This document shows positions 37,343 through 48,159 of a stretch of 64,000 nucleotides of DNA, piece by piece. The first letter of the stretch is position 1. Each line of letters begins with the position of its first letter. The notes beneath the pieces were generated by a model, which had not been told where the DNA came from, searched no databases, and worked only from the letters and a program-made list of their open reading frames with translations. Origin of the DNA: Styela clava. Taxonomy: Eukaryota; Chordata; Ascidiacea; Stolidobranchia; Styelidae. The stretch covers positions 24,883,383 to 24,947,382 of the forward strand of contig NC_135252.1 in assembly GCF_964204865.1 (NCBI RefSeq), read 5' to 3'. The position numbers and the translations under genes were made by a program.

Positions 37343-37358
37343 TATGAGCTACATCCCC
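37286..37358 (-). tRNA. tRNA-Ala-TGC: tRNA-Ala (TGC)
   Basis: T-loop ATCGACG, as 27836. Confidence 0.9.
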
Positions 37359-37367
37359 CACGCGACT

Positions 37368-37421
37368 GTCGGTTTCGAACCAACGCTATCGAAATGACTG
37401 GTGCCTTAGACCAGCGCCTAA
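37368..37421 (-). pseudogene. psi-Leu fragment
   Basis: Standard 3' Leu fragment. Confidence 0.85.
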
Positions 37422-37527
37422 AAACGGAATTTGGAATTTTTTATCAAACAATATTAGTTTTCGGGATTTTTCTATTTGAAATATTATATTACAAGTCTTC
37501 TCGTGGTAACACATTTTTAAAAAAAAC

Positions 37528-37609
37528 TGGCAGCGGTGGGATTCGAACCCACGCCATTGAAATGACTGGTGCCTAAAACAAGCGCCTTAGACCGCTCGGC
37601 CACGCTACC
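37528..37609 (-). tRNA. tRNA-Leu-TAG: tRNA-Leu (TAG)
   Basis: Anticodon stem CTTGT, losing one pair; shared with 38329. Confidence 0.86.
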
Positions 37610-37918
37610 CTCCATATGTCAGCGTTAATGTATATTCTATTTTCATCAACTTATGCAAATAGAATAATATATATGCATACTACGTTGTATAGATGAACCT
37701 TAAGCTTAGCAGTGCGAGTGGAGGGATTATTGTCTTACAATTAAGAGCGGATTCATATCTTTAGTTTTTTTATGGTTATTTTGACTTATTGGTTAAAATT
37801 ATAGATCAATGAAAGACTTTTTCTTAGTGTATATGCGAGAGGTTGGAACGAATTGAACATATTTCAATTCAAACACAAAAGCACGCTGGAAATTTATAAT
37901 TGTTTAACAAAAGTAATC

Positions 37919-37980
37919 TGGAGATGCCGGGCATCGATCCCGGTACCTTGCGCATGCTAAGCGCGCGCTCTACCATATGA
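37919..37980 (-). pseudogene. tRNA-Ala(AGC) lacking its 5' end
   Basis: 62 nt; first 11 nt (acceptor 5' strand and start of the D stem) replaced by spacer A at the duplication junction. Confidence 0.9.
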
Positions 37981-38086
37981 AAGACCTTTTTTGAGTGTAT
38001 ATGCCAGAGGTTGGAACGAATTGAAAATATATCCATTAAAACACAAAAGCACCCTGAAAATTTAGTATTGTTTAACAAAAGAAGTC

Positions 38087-38108
38087 TGGAGATGCCGGGC
38101 GTCGATCC

Positions 38109-38143
<35 letters not shown>

Positions 38144-38159
38144 TATGAGCTACATCCCC
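38087..38159 (-). tRNA. tRNA-Ala-TGC: tRNA-Ala (TGC)
   Basis: Copy of 37286. Confidence 0.9.
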
Positions 38160-38168
38160 CACGCGACT

Positions 38169-38222
38169 GTCGGTTTCGAACCAACGCTATCGAAATGACT
38201 GGTGCCTTAGACCAGCGCCTAA
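38169..38222 (-). pseudogene. psi-Leu fragment
   Basis: Standard 3' Leu fragment. Confidence 0.85.
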
Positions 38223-38328
38223 AAACGGAATTTGGAATTTTTTATCAAACAATATTAGTTTTCGGGATTTTTCTATTTGAAATATTATATTACAAGTCTT
38301 CTCGTGGTAACACATTTTTAAAAAAAAC

Positions 38329-38410
38329 TGGCAGCGGTGGGATTCGAACCCACGCCATTGAAATGACTGGTGCCTAAAACAAGCGCCTTAGACCGCTCGG
38401 CCACGCTACC
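38329..38410 (-). tRNA. tRNA-Leu-TAG: tRNA-Leu (TAG)
   Basis: Copy of 37528. Confidence 0.86.
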
Positions 38411-38719
38411 CTCCATATGTCAGCGTTAATGTATATTCTATTTTCATCAACTTATGCAAATAGAATAATATATATGCATACTACGTTGTATAGATGAACC
38501 TTAAGCTTAGCAGTGCGAGTGGAGGGATTATTGTCTTACAATTAAGAGCGGATTCATATCTTTAGTTTTTTTATGGTTATTTTGACTTATTGGTTAAAAT
38601 TATAGATCAATGAAAGACTTTTTCTTAGTGTATATGCGAGAGGTTGGAACGAATTGAACATATTTCAATTCAAACACAAAAGCACGCTGGAAATTTATAA
38701 TTGTTTAACAAAAGTAATC

Positions 38720-38741
38720 TGGAGATGCCGGGCATCGATCC

Positions 38742-38776
<35 letters not shown>

Positions 38777-38792
38777 TATGAGCTACATCCCC
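38720..38792 (-). tRNA. tRNA-Ala-AGC: tRNA-Ala (AGC)
   Basis: Consensus copy. Confidence 0.95.
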
Positions 38793-38893
38793 GATGCGAC
38801 TATGTTTTTCATCAAACCTTTTTAGTTTTTAGGATTTTTTTATTTGAATTAATATATTACAAGTTATCGTGGTATCAAAGTTCGAGAAAAAAT

Positions 38894-38975
38894 TGGCAGC
38901 GGTGGGATTCGAACCCACGCCATCGAAATGACTGGTGCCTTAAACCAGCGCCTTAGACCGCTCGGCCACGCTACC
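38894..38975 (-). tRNA. tRNA-Leu-AAG: tRNA-Leu (AAG)
   Basis: Consensus; terminator TTTTTT. Confidence 0.95.
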
Positions 38976-39283
38976 CTGCATATATCAGCGTTGATGTATA
39001 TTCTATTTTCATCAACATATGCAAATAGAATAATATGTATGCATAGTACGTTGTATAGATGAACCTTAAGCTTAGCATTGCGAGTGGTGAGATTTATGTC
39101 TGACAATTAGGAGCGGATTTCTATCTTTATTTTTTTGTGGTTAGTTTGACTTATTGGGTAAAATTATGAAATAATGAAAGACCTTTTTTGAGTGTATATG
39201 CCAGAGGTTGGAACGAATTGAAAATATATCCATTAAAACACAAAAGCACCCTGAAAATTTAGTATTGTTTAACAAAAGAAGTC

Positions 39284-39305
39284 TGGAGATGCCGGGCATC
39301 GATCC

Positions 39306-39340
<35 letters not shown>

Positions 39341-39356
39341 TATGAGCTACATCCCC
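39284..39356 (-). tRNA. tRNA-Ala-TGC: tRNA-Ala (TGC)
   Basis: Consensus copy. Confidence 0.95.
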
Positions 39357-39365
39357 CATGCGACT

Positions 39366-39419
39366 GTCGGTTTCGAACCAACGCTATCGAAATGACTGGT
39401 GCCTTAGACCAGCGCCTAA
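39366..39419 (-). pseudogene. psi-Leu fragment
   Basis: Standard 3' Leu fragment. Confidence 0.85.
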
Positions 39420-39526
39420 AAACGGAATTTGGAATTTTTCATCAAACATTATTAGTTTTCGGGATTTTTCTATTTGAAATATTATATTACAAGTCTTCTC
39501 GTGGTAACACATTTTTAAAAAAAAAC

Positions 39527-39608
39527 TGGCAGCGGTGGGATTCGAACCCACGCCATTGAAATGACTGGTGCCTAAAACCAGCGCCTTAGACCGCTCGGCC
39601 ACGCTACC
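39527..39608 (-). tRNA. tRNA-Leu-TAG: tRNA-Leu (TAG)
   Basis: Consensus copy. Confidence 0.95.
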
Positions 39609-39917
39609 CTCCATATGTCAGCGTTAATGTATATTCTATTTTCATCAACTTATGCAAATAGAATAATATATATGCATACTACGTTGTATAGATGAACCTT
39701 AAGCTTAGCAGTGCGAGTGGAGGGATTATTGTCTTACAATTAAGAGCGGATTCATATCTTTAGTTTTTTTATGGTTATTTTGACTTATTGGTTAAAATTA
39801 TAGATCAATGAAAGACTTTTTCATAGTGTATATGCGAGAGGTTGGAACGAATTGAACATATTTCAATTCAAACACAAAAGCACGCTGGAAATTTATAATT
39901 GTTTAACAAAAGTAATC

Positions 39918-39990
39918 TGGAGATGCCGGGCATCGATCCCGGTACCTCGAGCATGCTAAGCGCGCGCTCTACCATATGAGCTACATCCCC
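39918..39990 (-). tRNA. tRNA-Ala-AGC: tRNA-Ala (AGC)
   Basis: Anticodon stem 3' strand changed (GCTCG), one pair lost. Confidence 0.86.
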
Positions 39991-40091
39991 GATGCGACTA
40001 TGTTTTTCATCAAACCTTATTAGTTTTTAGGATTTTTTTATTTGAATTAATATATTACAAGTTATCGTGGTATCAAAGTTCGAGAAAAAAT

Positions 40092-40173
40092 TGGCAGCGG
40101 TGGGATTCGAACCCACGCCATCGAAATGACTGGTGCCTTAAACCAGCGCCTTAGACCGCTCGGCCACGCTACC
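40092..40173 (-). tRNA. tRNA-Leu-AAG: tRNA-Leu (AAG)
   Basis: Consensus copy. Confidence 0.95.
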
Positions 40174-40481
40174 CTGCATATATCAGCGTTGATGTATATT
40201 CTATTTTCATCAACATATGCAAATAGAATAATATGTATGCATAGTACGTTGTATAGATGAACCTTAAGCTTAGCATTGCGAGTGGTGAGATTTATGTCTG
40301 ACAATTAGGAGCGGATTTCTATCTTTATTTTTTTGTGGTTAGTTTGACTTATTGGGTAAAATTATGGAATAATGAAAGACCTTTTTTGAGTGTATATGCC
40401 AGAGGTTGGAACGAATTGAAAATATATCTATTAAAACACAAAAGCACCCTGAAAATTTAGTATTGTTTAACAAAAGAAGTC

Positions 40482-40503
40482 TGGAGATGCCGGGCATCGA
40501 TCC

Positions 40504-40538
<35 letters not shown>

Positions 40539-40554
40539 TATGAGCTACATCCCC
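40482..40554 (-). tRNA. tRNA-Ala-TGC: tRNA-Ala (TGC)
   Basis: Consensus copy. Confidence 0.95.
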
Positions 40555-40563
40555 CATGCGACT

Positions 40564-40617
40564 GTCGGTTTCGAACCAACGCTATCGAAATGACTGGTGC
40601 CTTAGACCAGCGCCTAA
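40564..40617 (-). pseudogene. psi-Leu fragment
   Basis: Standard 3' Leu fragment. Confidence 0.85.
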
Positions 40618-40723
40618 AAACGGAATTTGGAATTTTTCATCAAACATTATTAGTTTTCGGGATTTTTCTATTTGAAATATTATATTACAAGTCTTCTCGT
40701 GGTAACACATTTTTAAAAAAAAC

Positions 40724-40805
40724 TGGCAGCGGTGGGATTCGAACCCACGCCATTGAAATGACTGGTGCCTAAAACCAGCGCCTTAGACCGCTCGGCCACG
40801 CTACC
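40724..40805 (-). tRNA. tRNA-Leu-TAG: tRNA-Leu (TAG)
   Basis: Consensus copy. Confidence 0.95.
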
Positions 40806-41114
40806 CTCCACATGTCAGCGTTAATGTATATTCTATTTTCATCAACTTATGCAAATAGAATAATATATATGCATACTACGTTGTATAGATGAACCTTAAG
40901 CTTAGCAGTGCGAGTGGAGGGATTATTGTCTTACAATTAAGAGCGGATTCATATCTTTAGTTTTTTTATGGTTATTTTGATTTATTGGTTAAAATTATAG
41001 ATCAATGAAAGACTTTTTCTTAGTGTATATGCGAGAGGTTGGAACGAATTGAACATATTTCAATTCAAACACAAAAGCACGCTGGAAATTTATAATTGTT
41101 TAACAAAAGTAATC

Positions 41115-41136
41115 TGGAGATGCCGGGCATCGATCC

Positions 41137-41171
<35 letters not shown>

Positions 41172-41187
41172 TATGAGCTACATCCCC
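41115..41187 (-). tRNA. tRNA-Ala-AGC: tRNA-Ala (AGC)
   Basis: Consensus copy. Confidence 0.95.
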
Positions 41188-41288
41188 GATGCGACTATGT
41201 TTTTCATCAAACCTTATTAGTTTTTAGGATTTTTTTATTTGAATTAATATATTACAAGTTATCGTGGTATCAAAGTTCGAGCAAAAAT

Positions 41289-41370
41289 TGGCAGCGGTGG
41301 GATTCGAACCCACGCCATCAAAATGACTGGTGCCTTAAACCAGCGCCTTAGACCGCTCGGCCACGCTACC
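41289..41370 (-). tRNA. tRNA-Leu-AAG: tRNA-Leu (AAG)
   Basis: Variable arm ATTTTGATGG (one change); shared with 46403. Confidence 0.93.
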
Positions 41371-41678
41371 CTGCATACATCAGCGTTGATGTATATTCTA
41401 TTTTCATCAACATATGCAAATAGAATACCATGTATGCATAGTACGTTGTATAGATGAACCTTAAGCTTAGCATTGCGAGTGGTGAGATTTATTTCTGACA
41501 ATTAGGAGCGGATTTCTATCTTTATTTTTTTGTGGTTAGTTTGACTTATTGGGTAAAATTATGGAATAATGAAAGACCTTTTTTGAGTGTATATGCCAGA
41601 GGTTGGAACGAATTGAAAATATATCCATTAAAACACAAAAGCACCCTGAAAATTTAGTATTGTTTAACAAAAGAAGTC

Positions 41679-41700
41679 TGGAGATGCCGGGCATCGATCC

Positions 41701-41735
<35 letters not shown>

Positions 41736-41751
41736 TACGAGCTACATCCCC
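41679..41751 (-). tRNA. tRNA-Ala-TGC: tRNA-Ala (TGC)
   Basis: D-loop A14 to G (GCTCGTATGG). Confidence 0.88.
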
Positions 41752-41760
41752 CATGCGACT

Positions 41761-41814
41761 GTCGGTTTCGAACCAACGCTATCGAAATGACTGGTGCCTT
41801 AGACCAGCGCCTAA
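41761..41814 (-). pseudogene. psi-Leu fragment
   Basis: Standard 3' Leu fragment. Confidence 0.85.
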
Positions 41815-41920
41815 AAACGGAATTTGGAATTTTTCATCAAACATTATTAGTTTTCGGGATTTTTCTATTTGAAATATTATATTACAAGTCTTCTCGTGGT
41901 AACACATTTTTAAAAAAAAC

Positions 41921-42002
41921 TGGCAGCGGTGGGATTCGAACCCACGCCATTGAAATGACTGGTGCCTAAAACCAGCGCCTTAGACCGCTCGGGCACGCTA
42001 CC
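41921..42002 (-). tRNA. tRNA-Leu-TAG: tRNA-Leu (TAG)
   Basis: D-stem change in the A box (TGCCCGAGC). Confidence 0.86.
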
Positions 42003-42311
42003 CTACATATGTCAGCGTTAATGTATATTCTATTTTCATCAACTTATGCAAATAGAATAATATATATGCATACTACGTTGTATAGATGAACCTTAAGCTT
42101 AGCAGTGCGAGTGGAGGGATTATTGTCTTACAATTAAGAGCGGATTCACATCTTTAGTTTTTTTATGGTTATTTTGATTTATTGGTTAAAATTATAGATC
42201 AATGAAAGACTTTTTCTTAGTGTATATGCGAGAGGTTGGAACGAATTGAACATATTTCAATTCAAACACAAAAGCACGCTGGAAATTTATAATTGTTTAA
42301 CAAAAGTAATC

Positions 42312-42384
42312 TGGAGATGCCGGGCATCGATCCCGGTACCTCGTGCATGCTAAGCGCGCGCTCTACCATATGAGCTACATCCCC
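42312..42384 (-). tRNA. tRNA-Ala-AGC: tRNA-Ala (AGC)
   Basis: Anticodon stem 3' strand GCACG, one pair lost. Confidence 0.87.
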
Positions 42385-42485
42385 GATGCGACTATGTTTT
42401 TCATCAAACCTTATTAGTTTTTAGGATTTTTTTATTTGAATTAATATATTACAAGTTATCGTGGTATCAAAGTTCGAGCAAAAAT

Positions 42486-42567
42486 TGGCAGCGGTGGGAT
42501 TCGAACCCACGCCATCGAAATGACTGGTGCCTTAAACCAGCGCCTTAGACCGCTCGGCCACGCTACC
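42486..42567 (-). tRNA. tRNA-Leu-AAG: tRNA-Leu (AAG)
   Basis: Consensus copy. Confidence 0.95.
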
Positions 42568-42875
42568 CTGCATATATCAGCGTTGATGTATATTCTATTT
42601 TCATCAACATATGCAAATAGGATAATATGTATGCATAGTACGTTGTATAGATGAACCTTAAGCTTAGCATTGCGAGTGGTGAGATTTATGTCTGACAATT
42701 AGGAGCGGATTTCTATCTTTATTTTTTTGTGGTTAGTTTGACTTATTGGGTAAAATTATTAAATAATAAAAGACCTTTTTTGAGTGTATATGCCAGAGGT
42801 TGGAACGAATTGAAAATATATCCATTAAAACACAAAAGCACCCTGAAAATTTAGTATTGTTTAACAAAAGAAGTC

Positions 42876-42897
42876 TGGAGATGCCGGGCATCGATCC

Positions 42898-42932
<35 letters not shown>

Positions 42933-42948
42933 TATGAGCTACATCCCC
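42876..42948 (-). tRNA. tRNA-Ala-TGC: tRNA-Ala (TGC)
   Basis: Consensus copy. Confidence 0.95.
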
Positions 42949-42957
42949 CATGCGACT

Positions 42958-43011
42958 GTTGGTTTCGAACCAACGCTATCGAAATGACTAGTGCCTTAGA
43001 CCAGCGCCTAA
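42958..43011 (-). pseudogene. psi-Leu fragment
   Basis: Fragment with two changes. Confidence 0.85.
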
Positions 43012-43117
43012 AAACGGAATTTGGAATTTTTCATCAAACATTATTAGTTTTCGGGATTTTTCTATTTGAAATATTATATTACAAGTCTTCTCGTGGTAAC
43101 ACATTTTTAAAAAAAAC

Positions 43118-43199
43118 TGGCAGCGGTGAGATTCGAACCCACACCATTGAAATGACTGGTGCCTAAAACCAGCGCCTTAGACCGCTCGGCCACGCTACC
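43118..43199 (-). tRNA. tRNA-Leu-TAG: tRNA-Leu (TAG)
   Basis: T-stem 3' strand CTCAC and a variable-arm junction change; one T-stem pair lost. Confidence 0.82.
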
Positions 43200-43508
43200 C
43201 TCCATATGTCAGCGTTAATGAATATTCTATTTTCATCAACTTATGCAAATAGAATAATATATATGCATACTACGTTGTATAGATGAACCTTAAGCTTAGC
43301 AGTGCGAGTGGAGGGATTATTGTCTTACAATTAAGAGCGGATTCATATCTTTAGTTTTTTTATGGTTATTTTGACTTATTGGTTAAAATTATAGATCAAT
43401 GAAAGACTTTTTCTTGGTGTATATGCGAGAGGTTGGAACAAATTGAACATATTTTAATTCAAACACAAAAGCACCCTGGAAATTTATTATTGTTTAACAA
43501 AAGTAATC

Positions 43509-43530
43509 TGGAGATGCCGGGCATCGATCC

Positions 43531-43565
<35 letters not shown>

Positions 43566-43581
43566 TATGAGCTACATCCCA
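43509..43581 (-). tRNA. tRNA-Ala-AGC: tRNA-Ala (AGC), insert-adjacent
   Basis: T at position 1. Confidence 0.9.
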
Positions 43582-44006
43582 TCGTGCAGGTAGCGTAGCC
43601 CGGCGTTCTGAAACATCTGAAATTTCGTTGACATGTGCAGGGTTTGTTGATATTGTTCCCTAGACTCCACGCGTGCCGAGACTGCGCTTCCTTTTAACTG
43701 TCCGCTTCCAAGTGTCTAGTAGTTTAAAACGTGTGAAATCTTGGTTGTGTATTCTAATCTTCAGTAAACGATAACGGTAAAATCGATTCAAAGTTTCAGT
43801 GAAAGTAAGTATGACATCAAAAGACTTAACTTATTTTGTGGAACAGGCTTATCGTTGCAGTTGAGATGCGTGTTGCGATAGATTCTCCAGTCGAGGGGCA
43901 ATCAAGTAAACGCCCCAAAAATCGAAACGCGTTATCACCTCACTCGAACAATCAACGGTCGACGCGACCCGGACCATGATGTCGCTATAAATTAGAAGAC
44001 TTATGC
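43582..44006. repeat. Extra segment body (full copy 8)
   Basis: Same edges; Leu-like head present. Confidence 0.75.
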
Positions 44007-44060
44007 AATCCAGGTACCTCGCGCACGCTAATCGCGCTCTACCATATGAGCTACATCCCC
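44007..44060 (-). pseudogene. tRNA-Ala 5' fragment
   Basis: 2-nt deletion in the GC repeat of the anticodon stem; shared with 47923. Confidence 0.85.
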
Positions 44061-44161
44061 GATGTGACTATGTTTTTCATCAAACCTTATTAGTTTTTAG
44101 GATTTCTTTATTTGAATTAATATATTACAAGTTATAGTGGTATCAAAGTTCGAGCCAAAAT

Positions 44162-44243
44162 TGGCAGCGGTGGGATTCGAACCCACGCCATCGAAATGAC
44201 TGGTGCCTTAAACCAGCGCCTTAGACCGCTCGGCCACGCTACC
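44162..44243 (-). tRNA. tRNA-Leu-AAG: tRNA-Leu (AAG)
   Basis: Consensus copy. Confidence 0.95.
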
Positions 44244-44551
44244 CTGCATATATCAGCGTTGATGTATATTCTATTTTCATCAACATATGCAAATAGAATA
44301 ATATGTATGCATAGTACGTTGTATAGATGAATCTTAAGCTTAGCATTGCGAGTGGTGAGATTTATGTCTGACAATTAGGAGCGGATTTCTATCTTTATTT
44401 TTTTGTGGTTATTTTGACTTATTGGGTAAAATTATAAAATAATGAAAGACCTTTTTTGAGTGTATATGCCAGAGGTTGGAACGAATTGAAAATATATCCA
44501 TTAAAACACAAAAGCACCCTGAAAATATAGTATTGTTTAACAAAAGAAGTC

Positions 44552-44573
44552 TGGAGATGCCGGGCATCGATCC

Positions 44574-44608
<35 letters not shown>

Positions 44609-44624
44609 TATGAGCTACATCCCC
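44552..44624 (-). tRNA. tRNA-Ala-AGC: tRNA-Ala (AGC) with A-spacer 3' flank
   Basis: Consensus AGC gene located directly after spacer A, where a TGC gene is expected. The entire B half is missing. The crossover lies in the 3' part of the tRNA. Confidence 0.94.
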
Positions 44625-44725
44625 GATGCGACTATGTTTTTCATCAAACCTTATTAGTTTTTAGGATTTTTTTATTTGAATTAATATATTACAAGTTATC
44701 GTGGTATCAAAGTTCGAGAAAAAAT

Positions 44726-44807
44726 TGGCAGCGGTGGGATTCGAACCCACGCCATCGAAATGACTGGTGCCTTAAACCAGCGCCTTAGACCGCTCGGCCA
44801 CGCTACC
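44726..44807 (-). tRNA. tRNA-Leu-AAG: tRNA-Leu (AAG)
   Basis: Consensus; two A halves in tandem here. Confidence 0.95.
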
Positions 44808-45115
44808 CTGCATATATCAGCGTTGATGTATATTCTATTTTCATCAACATATGCAAATAGAATAATATGTATGCATAGTACGTTGTATAGATGAACCTTA
44901 AGCTTAGCATTGCGAGTGGTGAGATTTATGTCTGACAATTAGGAGCGGATTTCTATCTTTATTTTTTTGTGGTTAGTTTGACTTATTGGGTAAAATTATG
45001 GAATAATGAAAGACCTTTTTTGAGTGTATATGCCAGAGGTTGGAACGAATTGAAAATATATCCAATAAAACACAAAAGCACCCTGAAAATTTAGTATTGT
45101 TTAACAAAAGTAATC

Positions 45116-45137
45116 TGGAGATGCCGGGCATCGATCC

Positions 45138-45172
<35 letters not shown>

Positions 45173-45188
45173 TATGAGCTACATCCCC
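45116..45188 (-). tRNA. tRNA-Ala-TGC: tRNA-Ala (TGC)
   Basis: Consensus; 3' flank AATC resembles the AGC type. Confidence 0.95.
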
Positions 45189-45197
45189 CATGCGACT

Positions 45198-45251
45198 GTC
45201 GGTTTCGAACCAACGCTATCGAAATGACTGGTGCCTTAGACCAGCGCCTAA
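45198..45251 (-). pseudogene. psi-Leu fragment
   Basis: Standard 3' Leu fragment. Confidence 0.85.
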
Positions 45252-45357
45252 AAACGGAATTTGGAATTTTTCATCAAACATTATTAGTTTTCGGGATTTT
45301 TCTATTTGAAATATTATATTACAAGTCTTCTCGTGGTAACAAATTTCGAACAAAAAC

Positions 45358-45439
45358 TGGCAGCGGTGGGATTCGAACCAACGCCATTGAAATGACTGGT
45401 GCCTAAAACCAGCGCCTTAGACCGCTCGGCCACGCTACC
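45358..45439 (-). tRNA. tRNA-Leu-TAG: tRNA-Leu (TAG), T-stem-defective
   Basis: GTTGG T-stem variant. Confidence 0.85.
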
Positions 45440-45747
45440 CTCCACATGTCAGCGTTAATGTATATTCTATTTTCATCAACTTATGCAAATAGAATAATAT
45501 ATATGCATACTACGTTGTATTGATGAACCTTAAGCTTAGCAGTGCGAGTGGAGGAATTAATGTCTTACAATTAAGAGCGGATTCATATCTTTAGTTTTTT
45601 ATGGTTATTTTGACTTATTGGTTAAAATTATAGATCAATGAAAGACTTTTTCTTGGTGTATATGCGAGAGGTTGGAACGAATTGAACATATTTTAATTCA
45701 AACACAAAAGCACCCTGGAAATTTATTATTGTTTAACAAAAGTAATC

Positions 45748-45769
45748 TGGAGCTGCCGGGCATCGATCC

Positions 45770-45804
<35 letters not shown>

Positions 45805-45820
45805 TATGAGCTACATCCCA
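45748..45820 (-). tRNA. tRNA-Ala-AGC: tRNA-Ala (AGC), insert-adjacent
   Basis: T at position 1 and acceptor 3' strand CAGCTCC; impaired. Confidence 0.82.
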
Positions 45821-46245
45821 TCGTGTAGGTAGCGTAGCCCGGCGTTCTGAAACATCTGAAATTTCGTTGACATGTGCAGAGTTTGTTGATATTGTTCCCT
45901 AGACTCCACGCGTGCCGAGACTGCGCTTCCTTTTAACTGTCCGCTTCCAAGTGTCTAGTAGTTTAAAACGTGTGAAATCTGGGTTGTGTATTCTAATCTT
46001 CAGTAAACGATAACGGTAAAATCGATTCAAAGTTTCAGTGAAAGTAAGTATGACATCAAAAGACTTAACTTATTTTGTGGAACAGGCTTATCGTTGCAGT
46101 TGAGATGCGTGTTGCGATAGATTCTCCAGTCGAGGGGCAATCAAGTAAACGCCCCAAAAATCGAAACGCGTTATCACCTCACTCGAACAATCAACGGTCG
46201 ACGCGACCCGGACCATGATGTCGCTATAAATTAGAAGACTTATTC
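45821..46245. repeat. Extra segment body (full copy 9)
   Basis: Same edges as copy 1. Confidence 0.75.
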
Positions 46246-46301
46246 AATCCAGGTACCTCGCGCACGCTAATCGCGCGCTCTACCATATGAGCTACATCCC
46301 C
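46246..46301 (-). pseudogene. tRNA-Ala 5' fragment
   Basis: Right edge of the extra segment. Confidence 0.85.
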
Positions 46302-46402
46302 GATGCGACTATGTTTTTCATCAAACCTTATTAGTTTTTAGGATTTTTTTATTTGAATTAATATATTACAAGTTATCGTGGTATCAAAGTTCGAGCAAAA
46401 AT

Positions 46403-46484
46403 TGGCAGCGGTGGGATTCGAACCCACGCCATCAAAATGACTGGTGCCTTAAACCAGCGCCTTAGACCGCTCGGCCACGCTAAC
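46403..46484 (-). tRNA. tRNA-Leu-AAG: tRNA-Leu (AAG)
   Basis: Variable-arm change as 41289, plus acceptor G2 to T. Confidence 0.86.
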
Positions 46485-46792
46485 CTGCATACATCAGCGT
46501 TGATGTATATTCTATTTTCATCAACATATGCAAATAGAATACCATGTATGCATAGTACGTTGTATAGATGAACCTTAAGCTTAGCATTGCGAGTGGTGAG
46601 ATTTATGTCTGACAATTAGGAGCGGATTTCTATCTTTATTTTTTTGTGGTTAGTTTGACTTATTGGGTAAAATTATGGAATAATGAAAGACCTTTTTTGA
46701 GTGTATATGCCAGAGGTTGGAACGAATTGAAAATATATCCATTAAAACACAAAAGCACCCTGAAAATTTAGTATTGTTTAACAAAAGAAGTC

Positions 46793-46814
46793 TGGAGATG
46801 CCGGGCATCGATCC

Positions 46815-46849
<35 letters not shown>

Positions 46850-46865
46850 TATGAGCTACATCCCC
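46793..46865 (-). tRNA. tRNA-Ala-TGC: tRNA-Ala (TGC)
   Basis: Consensus copy. Confidence 0.95.
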
Positions 46866-46874
46866 CATGCGACT

Positions 46875-46928
46875 GTCGGTTTCGAACCAACGCTATCGAA
46901 ATGACTGGTGCCTTAGACCAGCGCCTAA
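46875..46928 (-). pseudogene. psi-Leu fragment
   Basis: Standard 3' Leu fragment. Confidence 0.85.
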
Positions 46929-47034
46929 AAACGGAATTTGGAATTTTTCATCAAACATTATTAGTTTTCGGGATTTTTCTATTTGAAATATTATATTACA
47001 AGTCTTCTCGTGGTAACAAATTTCGAACAAAAAC

Positions 47035-47116
47035 TGGCAGCGGTGGGATTCGAACCAACGCCATTGAAATGACTGGTGCCTAAAACCAGCGCCTTAGACC
47101 GCTCGGCCACGCTACC
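47035..47116 (-). tRNA. tRNA-Leu-TAG: tRNA-Leu (TAG), T-stem-defective
   Basis: GTTGG T-stem variant. Confidence 0.85.
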
Positions 47117-47424
47117 CTCCACATGTCAGCGTTAATGTATATTCTATTTTCATCAACTTATGCAAATAGAATAATATATATGCATACTACGTTGTATTGA
47201 TGAACCTTAAGATTAGCAGTGCGAGTGGAGGAATTAATGTCTTACAATTAAGAGCGGATTCATATCTTTAGTTTTTTATGGTTATTTTGACTTATTGGTT
47301 AAAATTATAGATCAATGAAAGACTTTTTCTTGGTGTATATGCGAGAGGTTGGAACGAATTGAACATATTTTAATTCAAACACAAAAGCACCCTGGAAATT
47401 TATTATTGTTTAACAAAAGTAATC

Positions 47425-47446
47425 TGGAGATGCCGGGCATCGATCA

Positions 47447-47481
<35 letters not shown>

Positions 47482-47497
47482 TATGAGCTACATCCCA
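47425..47497 (-). tRNA. tRNA-Ala-AGC: tRNA-Ala (AGC), insert-adjacent
   Basis: T at position 1 and T-stem CCGTG. Confidence 0.83.
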
Positions 47498-47922
47498 TCG
47501 TGTAGGTAGCGTAGCCGGGCGTTCTGAAACATCTGAAATTTCGTTGACATGTGCAGAGTTTGTTGATATTGTTCCCTAGACTCCACGCGTGCCGAGACTG
47601 CGCTTCCTTTTAACTGTCCGCTTCCAAGTGTCTAGTAGTTTAAAACGTGTGAAATCTTGGTTGTGTATTCTAATCTTCAGTAAACGATAACGGTAAAATC
47701 GATTCAAAGTTTCAGTGAAAGTAAGTATGACATCAAAAGACTTAACTTATTTTGTGGAACAGGCTTATCGTTGCAGTTGAGATGCGTGTTGCGATAGATT
47801 CTCCAGTCGAGGGGCAATCAAGTAAACGCCCCAAAAATCGAAACGCGTTATCACCTCACTCGAACAATCAACGGTCGACGCGACCCGGACCATGATGTCG
47901 CTATAAATTAGAAGACTTATGC
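47498..47922. repeat. Extra segment body (full copy 10)
   Basis: Same edges as copy 1. Confidence 0.75.
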
Positions 47923-47976
47923 AATCCAGGTACCTCGCGCACGCTAATCGCGCTCTACCATATGAGCTACATCCCC
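47923..47976 (-). pseudogene. tRNA-Ala 5' fragment
   Basis: Same 2-nt deletion as 44007. Confidence 0.85.
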
Positions 47977-48077
47977 GATGTGACTATGTTTTTCATCAAA
48001 CCTTATTAGTTTTTAGGATTTCTTTATTTGAATTAATATATTACAAGTTATAGTGGTATCAAAGTTCGAGCCAAAAT

Positions 48078-48159
48078 TGGCAGCGGTGGGATTCGAACCC
48101 ACGCCATCGAAATGACTGGTGCCTTAAACCAGCGCCTTAGACCGCTCGGCCACGCTACC
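48078..48159 (-). tRNA. tRNA-Leu-AAG: tRNA-Leu (AAG)
   Basis: Consensus copy. Confidence 0.95.

Larger units (their letters stand above)
32600..37355. repeat. 4.75-kb segmental repeat, copy 2
   Basis: Counterpart of 23150-27905 with only scattered differences. Confidence 0.88.
37180..38781. repeat. 801-bp direct tandem duplication
   Basis: 37180-37980 and 37981-38781 repeat each other. The junction at 37980/37981 joins the ATGA of an Ala(AGC) D loop to the ATGA of spacer A, so one Leu(AAG) is missing and one Ala(AGC) is truncated. Confidence 0.9.
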
